Assembly (NCBI GenBank): GCA_025210805.1
Contig: JAOAQX010000010.1
Coordinates: 1-38,103 of the forward strand
Direction of reading: 5' to 3'
DNA length: 38,103 nucleotides
Origin: Flavobacteriales bacterium
Lineage (GTDB): Bacteria > Bacteroidota > Bacteroidia > Flavobacteriales > CAJXXR01
Positions within the stretch are counted from its first letter, which is position 1, and each line of letters opens with the position of its first letter. Position numbers and translations under genes: made by a program. This document shows positions 26,117 to 33,862 of this stretch, piece by piece. Under the pieces are notes generated by a model that was not told the DNA's origin, made no database searches, and saw only the letters and a program-made list of their open reading frames with translations.

Positions 26117-26617
26117 TTATACAAGATAATAATGCGTCAGCCCTAAACTCACCGCATCAAACAAACCTTGGTTATGTGCTTCAGAATCGCCTAGTTTCTG
26201 TGGCTTAGGCATTTTATGCTGAAGTTTCGGAAACCATTTCGCAATTTGTTTAGCGATTTCATACTTGGTAAAAGCTTCAAAATTAGAAAAAACCTCTCTG
26301 ATATTTTTTCGTGAATAAGCAAAAACCTTTAAGTTGTTTTTCAAGGCTTCTCTACGAATAGAGGCAATAAGTTTCCGAATTCGTGCACGTTTTCGAGCTC
26401 CTTTCACCCAAACATCTTCTACAACGATTATATGAGGTTGAAGATCTTCAATAAGTTTTTTGATTACTTTTTTGCATTTTATGTTGCATATGGGGCGAAC
26501 TCGAATAATCCCTTGGTAAATGAGGGCTTGCGGATTTTCAAAAAAAGCATATCCTATGCCAAGTGCATTGGGAAAAAATGCCAGTACAATTCGTTTTCTT
26601 TGTAGAGAAGATTTCAT
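26117..26617 (-). CDS. RuvC-like RNase H-fold protein, first catalytic Asp absent
   Basis: 166 aa. The layout is that of RuvC resolvases: a first strand (IVLAFFPNALGIGYAFFE), a second acidic strand IIVVEDVW with Glu67, and a C-terminal helix EAHNQGLFDAVSLGL with Asp154, matching the DAxDA segment. In RuvC the first strand carries IDPG; here the Asp position is Phe15 (AFFPN). It is therefore either a divergent or an inactive nuclease. It overlaps the XRE gene by ATGA and is co-transcribed with it. Confidence 0.65.
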   Translation of the reverse strand: MKSSLQRKRIVLAFFPNALGIGYAFFENPQALIYQGIIRVRPICNIKCKKVIKKLIEDLQPHIIVVEDVWVKGARKRARIRKLIASIRREALKNNLKVFAYSRKNIREVFSNFEAFTKYEIAKQIAKWFPKLQHKMPKPQKLGDSEAHNQGLFDAVSLGLTHYYLV

Positions 26618-26955
26618 AGATTTTCACTATTTAATCGGACTAAAGCAGCTTTGAGGAATTCGCATTTTGCCTTACTCTCATCTGTTGATTTTGTTTTGTT
26701 TAATCGACTTAATAACTGAGCAATGGTACTTTTCAATAAATAATGAGCTTCATGATACTGCATAGGAAATATTTCTGCCATATTCTTGCCAAACAAACAA
26801 GAATATGTTATAAAAATATTAGGGGGACAGATTCTATTGGCTTTTTCAATTTTTGATAAAAAAGATAAATCTACCCCTCCTAAAAGATGGGCTATATCTT
26901 TTAGGTTCATGGGCGTTTGCTTGCGAATTCTTCGCAAGTGATTGGTCTGTGACAT
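26614..26955 (-). CDS. XRE-family helix-turn-helix regulator
   Basis: 113 aa. The N-terminal HTH of about 60 residues has LRRIRKQTPMNLKDIAHLLGG, then VDLSFLSKIEKANRICPP. The C-terminal half is helical, Lys-rich, perhaps for dimerization. It is first in a two-gene operon with the RuvC-like protein and presumably represses its own promoter or a neighbour, as is common for element regulators. Confidence 0.82.
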   Translation of the reverse strand: MSQTNHLRRIRKQTPMNLKDIAHLLGGVDLSFLSKIEKANRICPPNIFITYSCLFGKNMAEIFPMQYHEAHYLLKSTIAQLLSRLNKTKSTDESKAKCEFLKAALVRLNSENL

Positions 26956-26964
26956 ATAACGATT

Positions 26965-27013
26965 AAGACCCTACAGGATTAGAAATAATGATGTTCTGTA
27001 AGGGTCTTTTTCA
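26965..27013 (+). terminator. Hairpin upstream of the XRE gene
   Basis: AAGACCCT-ACAG / CTGT-AAGGGTCTT arms with a 19-base loop and a T-run on the + strand. No + strand gene ends here, so it may be an antisense terminator or a leader structure for the XRE operon. Confidence 0.45.
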
Positions 27014-27449
27014 ATTATAACAAGTCATTAAATGCTTCCAATACTGGCAAAATGGACAGAAGTCTATTTTCTTCTTTCTAATGTGCTTTTATTTTAATGA
27101 AAGATTAGCCCAAATCTTTCCTTTTTTTTGGTCTTTCTTTTTATAAACATAAAGTTGAATATTGGCTATTTTCAGCTGAAATGAGGTTTTGAATAATTGC
27201 ATTATGGGGTTTTCTTTTTAAAGTTTATAGATGTTAATTATCGATTGCTCCGTTTTTATTTATCTCAAAAAAAAGAAAAAATCCTTTTGTACATTTTATT
27301 TTGTAAAATTTCTTTTTGTCGCATGTAGATTCTACATAGGTTTCATGACAAAATCTACATGACTTGGAATACAAAACCTCATGAGTCGTTGATATCTAAC
27401 AGAATTTATAGGCATTCTCATGTAAATTGTACATTCAAAAAAGCCCATT
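27014..27449. other. Dyad-rich intergenic region
   Basis: About 436 bases without a gene. Inverted CATGTAGATT (27322-27331) and AATCTACATG (27352-27361) flank a third CTACAT at 27332-27337, so ATGTAG/CTACAT occurs three times in 40 bases. A further dyad ATGTA-TACAT lies at 27420-27434. The stretch is very AT-rich. It fits an operator for the XRE or replication-like protein, or an origin; not decidable by eye. Confidence 0.45.
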
Positions 27450-27461
27450 TTAGGGCTTTTT
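27438..27461. terminator. Terminator overlapping the replication-like gene stop
   Basis: Stem AAAAAGCCC / GGGCTTTTT with the minus-strand stop codon in its 6-base loop. Confidence 0.7.
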
Positions 27462-27980
27462 ATCGTTTTCTTCTACTTTCGAATGTAGTTTTTTCCGACT
27501 CATGATTTCATCTATTCTTTGCTGATCGCTCTGCCATTTAATATTTCGGATGGCTTTCTGACTTACATTCATCTTTTTTGCATGGGGATTAACAGAGGTT
27601 AATTCATAAAATATCTTGGATTCCAATTGCCGCTGCCCAGCATGTTCTAAGACTTCATTTTTAGTATTGGATGCTCGAACTAGTCCAATGGAGATTAACC
27701 TTTCAATAGCTAAAGAAATTGTTCGGTTAGAAAGTCCTGTTTTCTTTTCAAACAATCGGATGGCTATCCAATCTCTACGTTTTCGTTTTCCTGTAGAACG
27801 GTCTATATAACCCAAAGTTTGTCGAATAATAACTAATAATACGGATAGTTCTGAGGGTTTCAAATTTGGTTGAAACTCATCGAATATATAATTCGGTATG
27901 CTTGTATAATAATTCATATACTTTAAGCCTATCGAATTGAACTTTTGATTTCTATACTGGTAAATTGGACTTTTGACCAT
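27450..27980 (-). CDS. Replication-protein-O-like winged-helix protein
   Basis: 176 aa from MVKSPIYQYR. It contains the pattern of phage replication protein O N-termini and plasmid winged-helix initiators: YTSIPNYIFDEFQPNL, then KPSELSVLLVIIRQTLGYID, then the HTH LFEKKTGLSNRTISLAIERLISIGLV. The C-terminus is basic and helical. The ATG at 27980 is preferred; 28031 is an alternative that would overlap the divergent gene's start. A 9-bp dyad (27952-27993) surrounds the start codon, suggesting self-repression or an origin. Its likely role is replication or copy control of the excised element. Confidence 0.7.
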   Translation of the reverse strand: MVKSPIYQYRNQKFNSIGLKYMNYYTSIPNYIFDEFQPNLKPSELSVLLVIIRQTLGYIDRSTGKRKRRDWIAIRLFEKKTGLSNRTISLAIERLISIGLVRASNTKNEVLEHAGQRQLESKIFYELTSVNPHAKKMNVSQKAIRNIKWQSDQQRIDEIMSRKKLHSKVEENDKKP

Positions 27981-27993
27981 CTTGCCAGTATAG
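27952..27993. promoter_or_regulatory. Dyad around the start of the replication-like gene
   Basis: CTATACTGG at 27952-27960 and CCAGTATAG at 27985-27993 form a perfect 9-bp inverted pair 24 bases apart, with the ATG of the minus-strand gene between them; next to it TATA-GCGG-TATA, and ACTTTTGA occurs twice. Its position suggests an operator between two divergent genes. Confidence 0.5.
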
Positions 27994-28008
27994 CGGTATA
28001 AACTTGAG

Positions 28009-28212
28009 ATGGATAAAATAGGATTATCCATGTTTGATAGTGAATTACAACACAATAAGCAAATCATCCATCGATTTAAGCAGTTGTATATTAAAAAATA
28101 CAACAGACCTATTTCTGATCATGAAGCATTTGAACTGACACGATTTATGCTCGGTGTTGTTTTTCTAATTCACAAAACAAATAAGACAGTATATAATAGT
28201 CATGCTAGGTGA
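28009..28212 (+). CDS. Small helical protein before the second recombinase
   Basis: 67 aa, or 60 if the ATG at 28030 is used. It contains QIIHRFKQLYIKKYNRPISD and HEAFELTRFMLGVVFLIHK, a mix of basic helix and one hydrophobic stretch. It looks like a real protein by composition and position, divergent from the replication-like gene and upstream of the recombinase. Its stop codon lies in an inverted repeat arm. It may be a small regulator or directionality-type factor; no family recognised. Confidence 0.55.
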   Translation: MDKIGLSMFDSELQHNKQIIHRFKQLYIKKYNRPISDHEAFELTRFMLGVVFLIHKTNKTVYNSHAR

Positions 28213-28309
28213 AGACAATATTATAAATGTAAAATATTTATCCCAAAAAGGGGCAAAGGATGTTTTTTCACCTAGCAGTTTAAATTCTATTCCTTTGTCC
28301 CTTTTTGGG
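28204..28309 (+). repeat. Two interleaved inverted repeats before the second recombinase
   Basis: Arms GCTAGGTGAA (28204-28213) and TTCACCTAGC (28267-28276) form one pair; CCCAAAAAGGGGCAAAGGA (28242-28260) and TCCTTTGTCCCTTTTTGGG (28291-28309) form a 19-bp pair with one G-T. The pairs are interleaved A-B-A'-B', the topology of a pseudoknot. TTTTT follows directly and the recombinase ATG is 17 bases later. Confidence 0.8.
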
Positions 28310-28325
28310 TTTTTAAATAAACACT

Positions 28326-30020
28326 ATGTATCAAAATCATTCCATAAAATATTTTATTTATGCTCGAAAATCGACCGATAGAGAAGATAAGCAAATTGCA
28401 TCTATCGAAGATCAAATTCGAGAGTGTCAAAAAATTGCACAACAAAAAGGGTTTGAAGTTGTAGATATTATCTCTGAATCTAAATCTGCAAAAGCTCCTG
28501 GACGAAAAGAATTTAATTCCATGATAAGCCGAATCGAACATGGTGAAGCTAGAGGGATAATTTCTTGGAAAGCCAATCGCCTTTCAAGAAATCCAATGGA
28601 TAGCGGACGAATCTCTTGGCTTTTACAACACAATATTATTCAACATATCCAATGTTATAGCGAAGATTATAAACCTAGTGATAATGTTCTTCTACTTCAA
28701 ATTGCTCTTGGAATGGCGAATCAGTATATCAAAGATTTAGGAAGCGATGTAAAGCGAGGACTAAGAAATAAAGCAAAAAATGGGTGGTACCCTATTGCCA
28801 CTCTTCCGATTGGTTATATGAGAAATTCTGATAAATCCAGTGTTAAGAAAATTATTCCAAACCCTGACACTTTTCCTATTGTTAAAAAACTTTGGAAACT
28901 TAGATTAGAAAAAGGATATTCTATTGCTGGAATTAAGAAAAAAGCAGATGCCTTAGGTTTAACCAATAAAAAAGGTCAACCTTATGCATTAAATACTTAC
29001 GCCCAGATGCTCAAAAATGAGTTCTACGCAGGATATTTCTACTGGAGAGGGGCTGATGGTCATCTAGAACGATTTGAGGGTAAACACAAACGAATGATCA
29101 GCTTACTCGAATTTCAAAAAGCCTTAAGACTTTCTGAAGATAAAGGTAGACCTAGCCAATCAAAAATAGATGATTTCACTTTTAGAGGACCTTTGGTTTG
29201 TGGAGAATGTCAGGCAGCCATCACAGCTGAAAGAAAAAAACAAATCATTTGCAGTACTTGTAAGTATAAATTTTCCTGTCTCAAAACGTCTGCTTGTCCA
29301 CAATGTAAGCTCTCAATTGAAAAAATGAAAAGTCCATCTCGTATTGATAAAATATATTACCGATGCACCAAAAGAAAAAAGAAAAACTGTTCTCAAAAAT
29401 ATATCGAAGAAACTAAACTGCAATCCATTATTCTAAATCGTTTACAAGAAATACATCTAGATAAAGACTTTGTAGAGTTAGCCTCTGAATATATAGACAA
29501 TCATGTAGAACAAAATAAGGAAGAAGATAGAGAAGTTAAGAGGGTTTTAGAAAAACGAAAAACGGAGTTGCAGAAGAAAAAAGAATCCCTAGTAGAGCTT
29601 CGTCTTAATGGAGAAATAACCGCTGATGAACTTAAAATTCTCCGAGTTAAAGTTGATCAGCAACTCCAAGATAATCAACGAGAACTTGAGCAAATGAATT
29701 TTCACTCCCTAAATTGGAAAAATGAAGTCGAAACAAAACTATCATGGAGAAATACCTGCGTAGAGATCTTTAAAAATGGATCAAAAACACAGAAAAAAGA
29801 GCTTTTAGCTGATTTAGGTTCGAACCTAAATATTTTGAACAATGAGCTTTATTTTTCAAGGGATTTCATTGGAACACTACTTGATGAGTGGAATCGTCTC
29901 TATACCCTAAAAAAGCATGGGTTCGAACCTAAAAAGAGCCTTATTTTACAAGGCTCATTTAGAGATTTTGAACACCTAAGTTCAGTCATGCTGGCCGAAC
30001 TTAAGTTAGTTCGAACCTAA
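28326..30020 (+). CDS. Second large serine recombinase with extended zinc region
   Basis: 564 aa. The resolvase domain has IYARKSTDREDKQ with Ser16 and the RLSRNP arginines at 85 and 88; the recombinase domain spans about 155-265 (GWYPIATLPIGYM, MLKNEFYAGYFYWRG). Instead of one zinc ribbon, five cysteine pairs or singles run through 292-355 (CGEC, CSTC, C, CPQC, then C..C). A coiled coil follows (about 380-460) and an end LKLVRT. It is not closely related to the other recombinase of the element. Its 3' end carries GTTCGAACC palindromes. It could be the integrase of this element or of an inner element with its own att site. Confidence 0.9.
   Translation: MYQNHSIKYFIYARKSTDREDKQIASIEDQIRECQKIAQQKGFEVVDIISESKSAKAPGRKEFNSMISRIEHGEARGIISWKANRLSRNPMDSGRISWLLQHNIIQHIQCYSEDYKPSDNVLLLQIALGMANQYIKDLGSDVKRGLRNKAKNGWYPIATLPIGYMRNSDKSSVKKIIPNPDTFPIVKKLWKLRLEKGYSIAGIKKKADALGLTNKKGQPYALNTYAQMLKNEFYAGYFYWRGADGHLERFEGKHKRMISLLEFQKALRLSEDKGRPSQSKIDDFTFRGPLVCGECQAAITAERKKQIICSTCKYKFSCLKTSACPQCKLSIEKMKSPSRIDKIYYRCTKRKKKNCSQKYIEETKLQSIILNRLQEIHLDKDFVELASEYIDNHVEQNKEEDREVKRVLEKRKTELQKKKESLVELRLNGEITADELKILRVKVDQQLQDNQRELEQMNFHSLNWKNEVETKLSWRNTCVEIFKNGSKTQKKELLADLGSNLNILNNELYFSRDFIGTLLDEWNRLYTLKKHGFEPKKSLILQGSFRDFEHLSSVMLAELKLVRT
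29813..30016. repeat. Three GTTCGAAC palindromes in the 3' end of the second recombinase
   Basis: A perfect 18-base palindrome TTTAGGTTCGAACCTAAA at 29813-29830, a GGTTCGAACC at 29920-29929 and GTTCGAAC at 30009-30016, each followed by CTAA(A). The core TAGGTTCGA also occurs in the T arm of the tRNA-Asn used as the element junction. They might be binding or att-related sites. Confidence 0.55.
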
Positions 30021-30097
30021 AAAAAGGAACTTTATTAATCCATCTGTCCAAACCTGCGGTATAGCTTTCCATCCCCCAAGAGCTAAACTGTGACCCT

Positions 30098-31303
30098 ATG
30101 CGGTTACCTCTAAATCCACAAATCAATTATTTTGCTCGAACGAACTTTAGGAATCATCACAAACTTTTTGGGATTAAACAAAAAGATCGATTGTTCCACA
30201 TGGCTCTTTTTGGAAAAACAGGTGCTGGGAAAACAACCCTTTTGGAAACTATGATTATGCAAGATGTGCTCTATGGGCGAGGTCAATTCATTGTTGATGT
30301 CCATGGTGATTTATCAAGGAATATTCTTTCAAAAGCCGATGAAAAATCGAAATCAAATATTGTTATTTTAGATATGGCAGACCCGAATCAACCTTGGTAT
30401 TTTAACCCCCTTGCTCATGTGGATGTTGAAAGGCGTTCGCTGATGGTTTCTAATATTATTGATACCTTTAAAAAGCTTTGGAAAGCGGCTTGGGGAGCAA
30501 AAATGGAGCATATCTTAAGAAATATTCTTCTTACCCTTATCGATCAGCCTACAAGTAACTTTGCTGATGTCTACCGAATTCTTCATCAAAAAGAATTTCG
30601 ATTTGAATGTCTAGAACATGTTCACTCAAAAGAACTTTTAGACTTTTGGAAAAATGAATTCCCGAAATATAAAGGTATGGACTTGATGCCGATTTATAAC
30701 AAGATAGGAGCCTTCTTGGCTCATCCTTCTATTCGAAAGCTTCTTATTCTTAATCATAAAATCTTCGATTTACAAAAGTTTATTGAAGAAAATAAAACCA
30801 TTATTCTTCGGATTCCCAAAGGAGAAATAGGAAATGATTCGGCCTTGCTATTGGCTTCTTTGTTTTTAAATGCGGTGCTTTCGGCTGGCTTTTCAAGGTC
30901 GAAGATTCCTCTCCATGCACGAAAACCTTTTATATTGTATTTAGATGAATATCCAAATTATGTTCATGGAAACAGTATTGAAGCCATGCTTTCTGAACTT
31001 CGAAAATTCAATATGGGAATTGTACTTTCAGCTCAAAGTTTATCGATGTTATCAGTAGATCTTCGAGATATTATTTTGGGAAATGTTGGGAGCTTGATTG
31101 TTTTTCGAGTGGGATATAAGGATGCTCAATATTTTGCAAAGGAGTTTCATCCTGTGTTTAAAGCCAGTGATTTTATCAATCTTTCCAATTATGAAATCTA
31201 TATCAGACTTTTTATTGATGGAAAATCCTCTCGTGGTTTCTCTGCTTGTACTGTTCTATACAGCGATATTTCCCAAAGAATTCAATCCGATTACCCTTTT
31301 TAA
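30098..31303 (+). CDS. Second VirD4/TraG-like ATPase
   Basis: 401 aa. Walker A GKTGAGKTT (39-47), a second conserved segment FIVDVHGDL (about 64-72) followed by WYFNPLAHVD, and Walker B ILYLDEY (about 279-285) with the later LSAQSLS motif. These identify a TraD/VirD4-type DNA-pumping ATPase core without N-terminal membrane helices. It is quite different from the coupling protein at 21482-23044. It is 77 bases downstream of the second recombinase and ends before a terminator. It may drive DNA translocation or be a HerA-like ATPase with another function. Confidence 0.82.
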   Translation: MRLPLNPQINYFARTNFRNHHKLFGIKQKDRLFHMALFGKTGAGKTTLLETMIMQDVLYGRGQFIVDVHGDLSRNILSKADEKSKSNIVILDMADPNQPWYFNPLAHVDVERRSLMVSNIIDTFKKLWKAAWGAKMEHILRNILLTLIDQPTSNFADVYRILHQKEFRFECLEHVHSKELLDFWKNEFPKYKGMDLMPIYNKIGAFLAHPSIRKLLILNHKIFDLQKFIEENKTIILRIPKGEIGNDSALLLASLFLNAVLSAGFSRSKIPLHARKPFILYLDEYPNYVHGNSIEAMLSELRKFNMGIVLSAQSLSMLSVDLRDIILGNVGSLIVFRVGYKDAQYFAKEFHPVFKASDFINLSNYEIYIRLFIDGKSSRGFSACTVLYSDISQRIQSDYPF

Positions 31304-31353
31304 CAAGGTGTCCAAAAGTGTAGTATTGGAATATTTCTCCTTTCTGAGAAACT

Positions 31354-31393
31354 AAGATTAAACCAGTTCTTTATTACTCGTTTAATCTTTTTT
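31354..31393 (+). terminator. Terminator after the second ATPase gene
   Basis: Perfect 10-bp stem AAGATTAAAC / GTTTAATCTT with a 16-base loop and T-run, eight bases before the methylase start. Confidence 0.75.
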
Positions 31394-31400
31394 AATTGCT

Positions 31401-32195
31401 ATGCCCAAGACTCCAATTTCCTATTACGGAGGAAAACAAAATATGCTCAAGGAAATCTTGCCAAGAATTCCTGAGCATAAAATCTATACCGAAAGTTTTT
31501 TCGGTGGTGGTGCTGTGTTCTTTGCTAAGAAACCCGTTCCATCTGAAACCATTAACGACACCAACAATATGGTGGTTAATTTTTATCAAGTTCTTAAAAC
31601 GGATTTTAAGGGTTTGGTTACCAAAATTGAATCTACCCTTTTCTCTCGAGCTTCCTATATCGTGGCTCATACAATTTATAGAATGCCGCATTTGTTTGAT
31701 AAACTACAACAGGCTTGGGCATTCTATATCGCCACCAATATGGGCTTCTCTTGTAAGATAGGATCTTGGGGCTACGATAAGTATGGAAAACGAGTGAAGA
31801 CATTTCTCAATAAAAAGATGAATTTTTCTTTTGATGTTGCACTTCGTTTAAAACGTGCTCAGATTGAATCAAATGATGCTATCAATGTTATTGAGAGTAG
31901 AGATACTTTAGATTCTTTTCACTATGTCGATCCTCCATATATAGATTCTAATCAGGGACATTATGGGGGTTACACAGAGTCAGACTATACCAATCTTTTG
32001 GAATGTCTTTCAAAAGTCAAAGGAAAATTCCTTTTGTCTTCCTATCCAAGTGAGATTCTTTCTGAATTTATTAAAAAGAATGGTTGGCATTCCATTTCAT
32101 TTGGAAAGCCTCTTTCTGCTCAGAAATCTCAAGACGGAAAAAAACGAGATAGAAAGGTTGAAGTTCTTACAGCCAACTATCCACTCGATATATAA
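31401..32195 (+). CDS. D12-class DNA adenine N6-methyltransferase
   Basis: 264 aa. It transfers a methyl group from S-adenosylmethionine to adenine N6 in DNA. Motifs: ISYYGGKQNML (SAM binding, about 6-16), YTESFFGGGAVFFAKKP, NDTNNMVVNFYQVLK, and the catalytic DPPYIDSNQGHYGGY (about 177-191). The order and spacing fit Dam-type D12 enzymes. No restriction nuclease is adjacent, so it is probably a solitary methylase that protects element DNA from host restriction or marks its replication. Confidence 0.92.
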   Translation: MPKTPISYYGGKQNMLKEILPRIPEHKIYTESFFGGGAVFFAKKPVPSETINDTNNMVVNFYQVLKTDFKGLVTKIESTLFSRASYIVAHTIYRMPHLFDKLQQAWAFYIATNMGFSCKIGSWGYDKYGKRVKTFLNKKMNFSFDVALRLKRAQIESNDAINVIESRDTLDSFHYVDPPYIDSNQGHYGGYTESDYTNLLECLSKVKGKFLLSSYPSEILSEFIKKNGWHSISFGKPLSAQKSQDGKKRDRKVEVLTANYPLDI

Positions 32196-32225
32196 ACTGA
32201 ATACCAATCCAAAAACTTAAAAACT

Positions 32226-32774
32226 ATGAACCGATTATTTCGATTTCAATTGATGCGTTTTTTTCTTGAGCAATACCGTTTGGAGCTGGAGGAAAAACAA
32301 GAAGAGGCATCGACTCTTGCTAAGAATTTCTTAACCCAAAAAGAAAGTGAAGAGATTATACAATATCTGTATCCCACAAGAACTAAAAAGACGATTTTGA
32401 AAGATTCAGAAATTATATTGTTTCTACTACACGATCTGGAAAACCTTCAGGAGCGTTTGGACAATCCAAAACTATCTGAAGTACAGACTTTGTTTTCTCA
32501 CCTAAGTATCTATGGAAATTATTTGTGCCATAAAGAAATAGCAGATTGGGATGATTATGATTATTCCAATTTCCACAATCAACTTGTAAAAGCAGGTCTG
32601 GCTATACGAGCTCATGGTCTCTTTGAGGTATATTCCAAAACAGGAGTTCTTAGAATCATTCGTTGGTTTGACCACCTAAGTACGGCTCAAGAAAAACGCA
32701 ATGAACTTATCCAGGAGCAAGAATTCACAGAAGAGCAACTGAAAATTTACCAAGAGCTTAGAGCTTTAAGTTGA
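32226..32774 (+). CDS. Unknown protein, helical
   Basis: 182 aa. Predominantly helical with charged stretches (FFLEQYRLELEEKQEEASTL, LHDLENLQERLDN); a central region HLSIYGNYLCHKEIADWDDY and a C-terminal coil. Not recognised. It lies 30 bases after the methylase and 21 before the RadC-like gene, in an evident operon, and so is probably an element maintenance or anti-defence accessory. Confidence 0.7.
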   Translation: MNRLFRFQLMRFFLEQYRLELEEKQEEASTLAKNFLTQKESEEIIQYLYPTRTKKTILKDSEIILFLLHDLENLQERLDNPKLSEVQTLFSHLSIYGNYLCHKEIADWDDYDYSNFHNQLVKAGLAIRAHGLFEVYSKTGVLRIIRWFDHLSTAQEKRNELIQEQEFTEEQLKIYQELRALS

Positions 32775-32795
32775 ACCCTCAAAAAAAACTATATC

Positions 32796-33278
32796 ATGAA
32801 AAAAAATACCCACCTGCCCCGCAGGATTCATTTACGGTTTGAGCCACCTGAAGAAGAAACTCAAGCGCCAATACTCAACCAAGCTGATAGCTGTTTTGAA
32901 TATCTCAAAATGATTTGGGATGTAGATACGCTCTATCTTCAAGAAGCCTTTTATATTGTTTTTCTTAAAAGCAATTTACAAGTCATTGGATACCATCAGT
33001 TATGTATTGGTGGTTTGGATTATTGTAATCCCGATATGCGTATCGCCTTTGGAATGGCTCTGAAGACAGGAGCTACAGCTATGCTGTTGGCTCATAATCA
33101 TCCTTCTGGAATTCAAAAAGTTTCTAAAGAAGATAAGAAGCTGACTCAAAAATTCCTTTATATAGGATCATTGCTTGGAATTCGAATTATCGACCATATC
33201 ATCCTCTGCAGTGAGCAACAGTATGTTTCATTTGAAGATCTTGGATATATGCACCAAGATTCTTGTATAACTCAATAA
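32796..33278 (+). CDS. RadC-like JAMM-domain protein (MPN/DUF2466)
   Basis: 160 aa. The JAMM metal site is clear: HNHPSGIQKVSKED (His100, His102, Ser110, Asp113) with upstream acid Glu50 in LQEAFYIVFL. The helix-hairpin-helix N-terminus of chromosomal RadC is missing, as in the short RadC-like proteins common on mobile elements and prophages, whose role (sometimes anti-restriction or repair) is not settled. Its neighbour, an adenine methylase, fits an anti-restriction block. Confidence 0.88.
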   Translation: MKKNTHLPRRIHLRFEPPEEETQAPILNQADSCFEYLKMIWDVDTLYLQEAFYIVFLKSNLQVIGYHQLCIGGLDYCNPDMRIAFGMALKTGATAMLLAHNHPSGIQKVSKEDKKLTQKFLYIGSLLGIRIIDHIILCSEQQYVSFEDLGYMHQDSCITQ

Positions 33279-33291
33279 ACCCTTAAACGCT

Positions 33292-33813
33292 ATGAAAGAA
33301 AATAGTATGATTGATAGCCTTATTGATGCTATCCAAAGTGATCAAAAACTTCTATCGGAAGTAGAAGTAAACATCTCTAAATCGAAAGAGGAAAAGCGGC
33401 GTATTCAAGAACGACTTCGCTTAGGTAAAAATGATATGCTTGTACTCTTGAAATACCTTGATGACTCACAAAAAGAACGAGTGGAGTCTTTAGATTTGAA
33501 TCTTGATGTTTCTTTTTCAAGGAAAGAGCTCAATGGTGTTGCCAAGACAGCTTTTGAATTGATTCTTGAGCATAAAGATTACAAAATGAGTAATCAGCAG
33601 TGGTATGAAGCGTATCTTAAAAGTAAAGGAAAAGATGCTGAGCATATTTCTTATACCGATTTTAATATCAAGTGTCGTTCACTGTTCAATTCTCAGAAAC
33701 TCATTAGAACAAAAGGAAAAGACCCGAAAAGTTCTAAAGATGATGTGATTTCGCTGAACGGGAGACCGGTAAATTCCAAAACTCCCAAAGAAACGAAAGT
33801 TTCTAAGGGATAA
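33292..33813 (+). CDS. Unknown coiled-coil protein at the end of the element operon
   Basis: 173 aa. The N-terminal half is a charged coiled coil (LLSEVEVNISKSKEEKRRIQ, ERLRLGKNDMLVLLKYL), followed by a segment SFSRKELNGVAKTAFELILE and a basic C-terminal tail. The latter half could be a small DNA-binding region (YEAYLKSKGKDAEHISYTDF). No family recognised. Last gene before the terminator at 33863. Confidence 0.68.
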   Translation: MKENSMIDSLIDAIQSDQKLLSEVEVNISKSKEEKRRIQERLRLGKNDMLVLLKYLDDSQKERVESLDLNLDVSFSRKELNGVAKTAFELILEHKDYKMSNQQWYEAYLKSKGKDAEHISYTDFNIKCRSLFNSQKLIRTKGKDPKSSKDDVISLNGRPVNSKTPKETKVSKG

Positions 33814-33862
33814 GGATTTAAACCCATTTGTAAAAACTTAAAAGTGAATAAGATTTCATAAG

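Noticed and set aside
27981-28103. TTG-started extension of the replication-like protein
   Set aside because: It overlaps the divergent small gene almost entirely and reads poorly as protein; ATG 27980 (or 28031) preferred.
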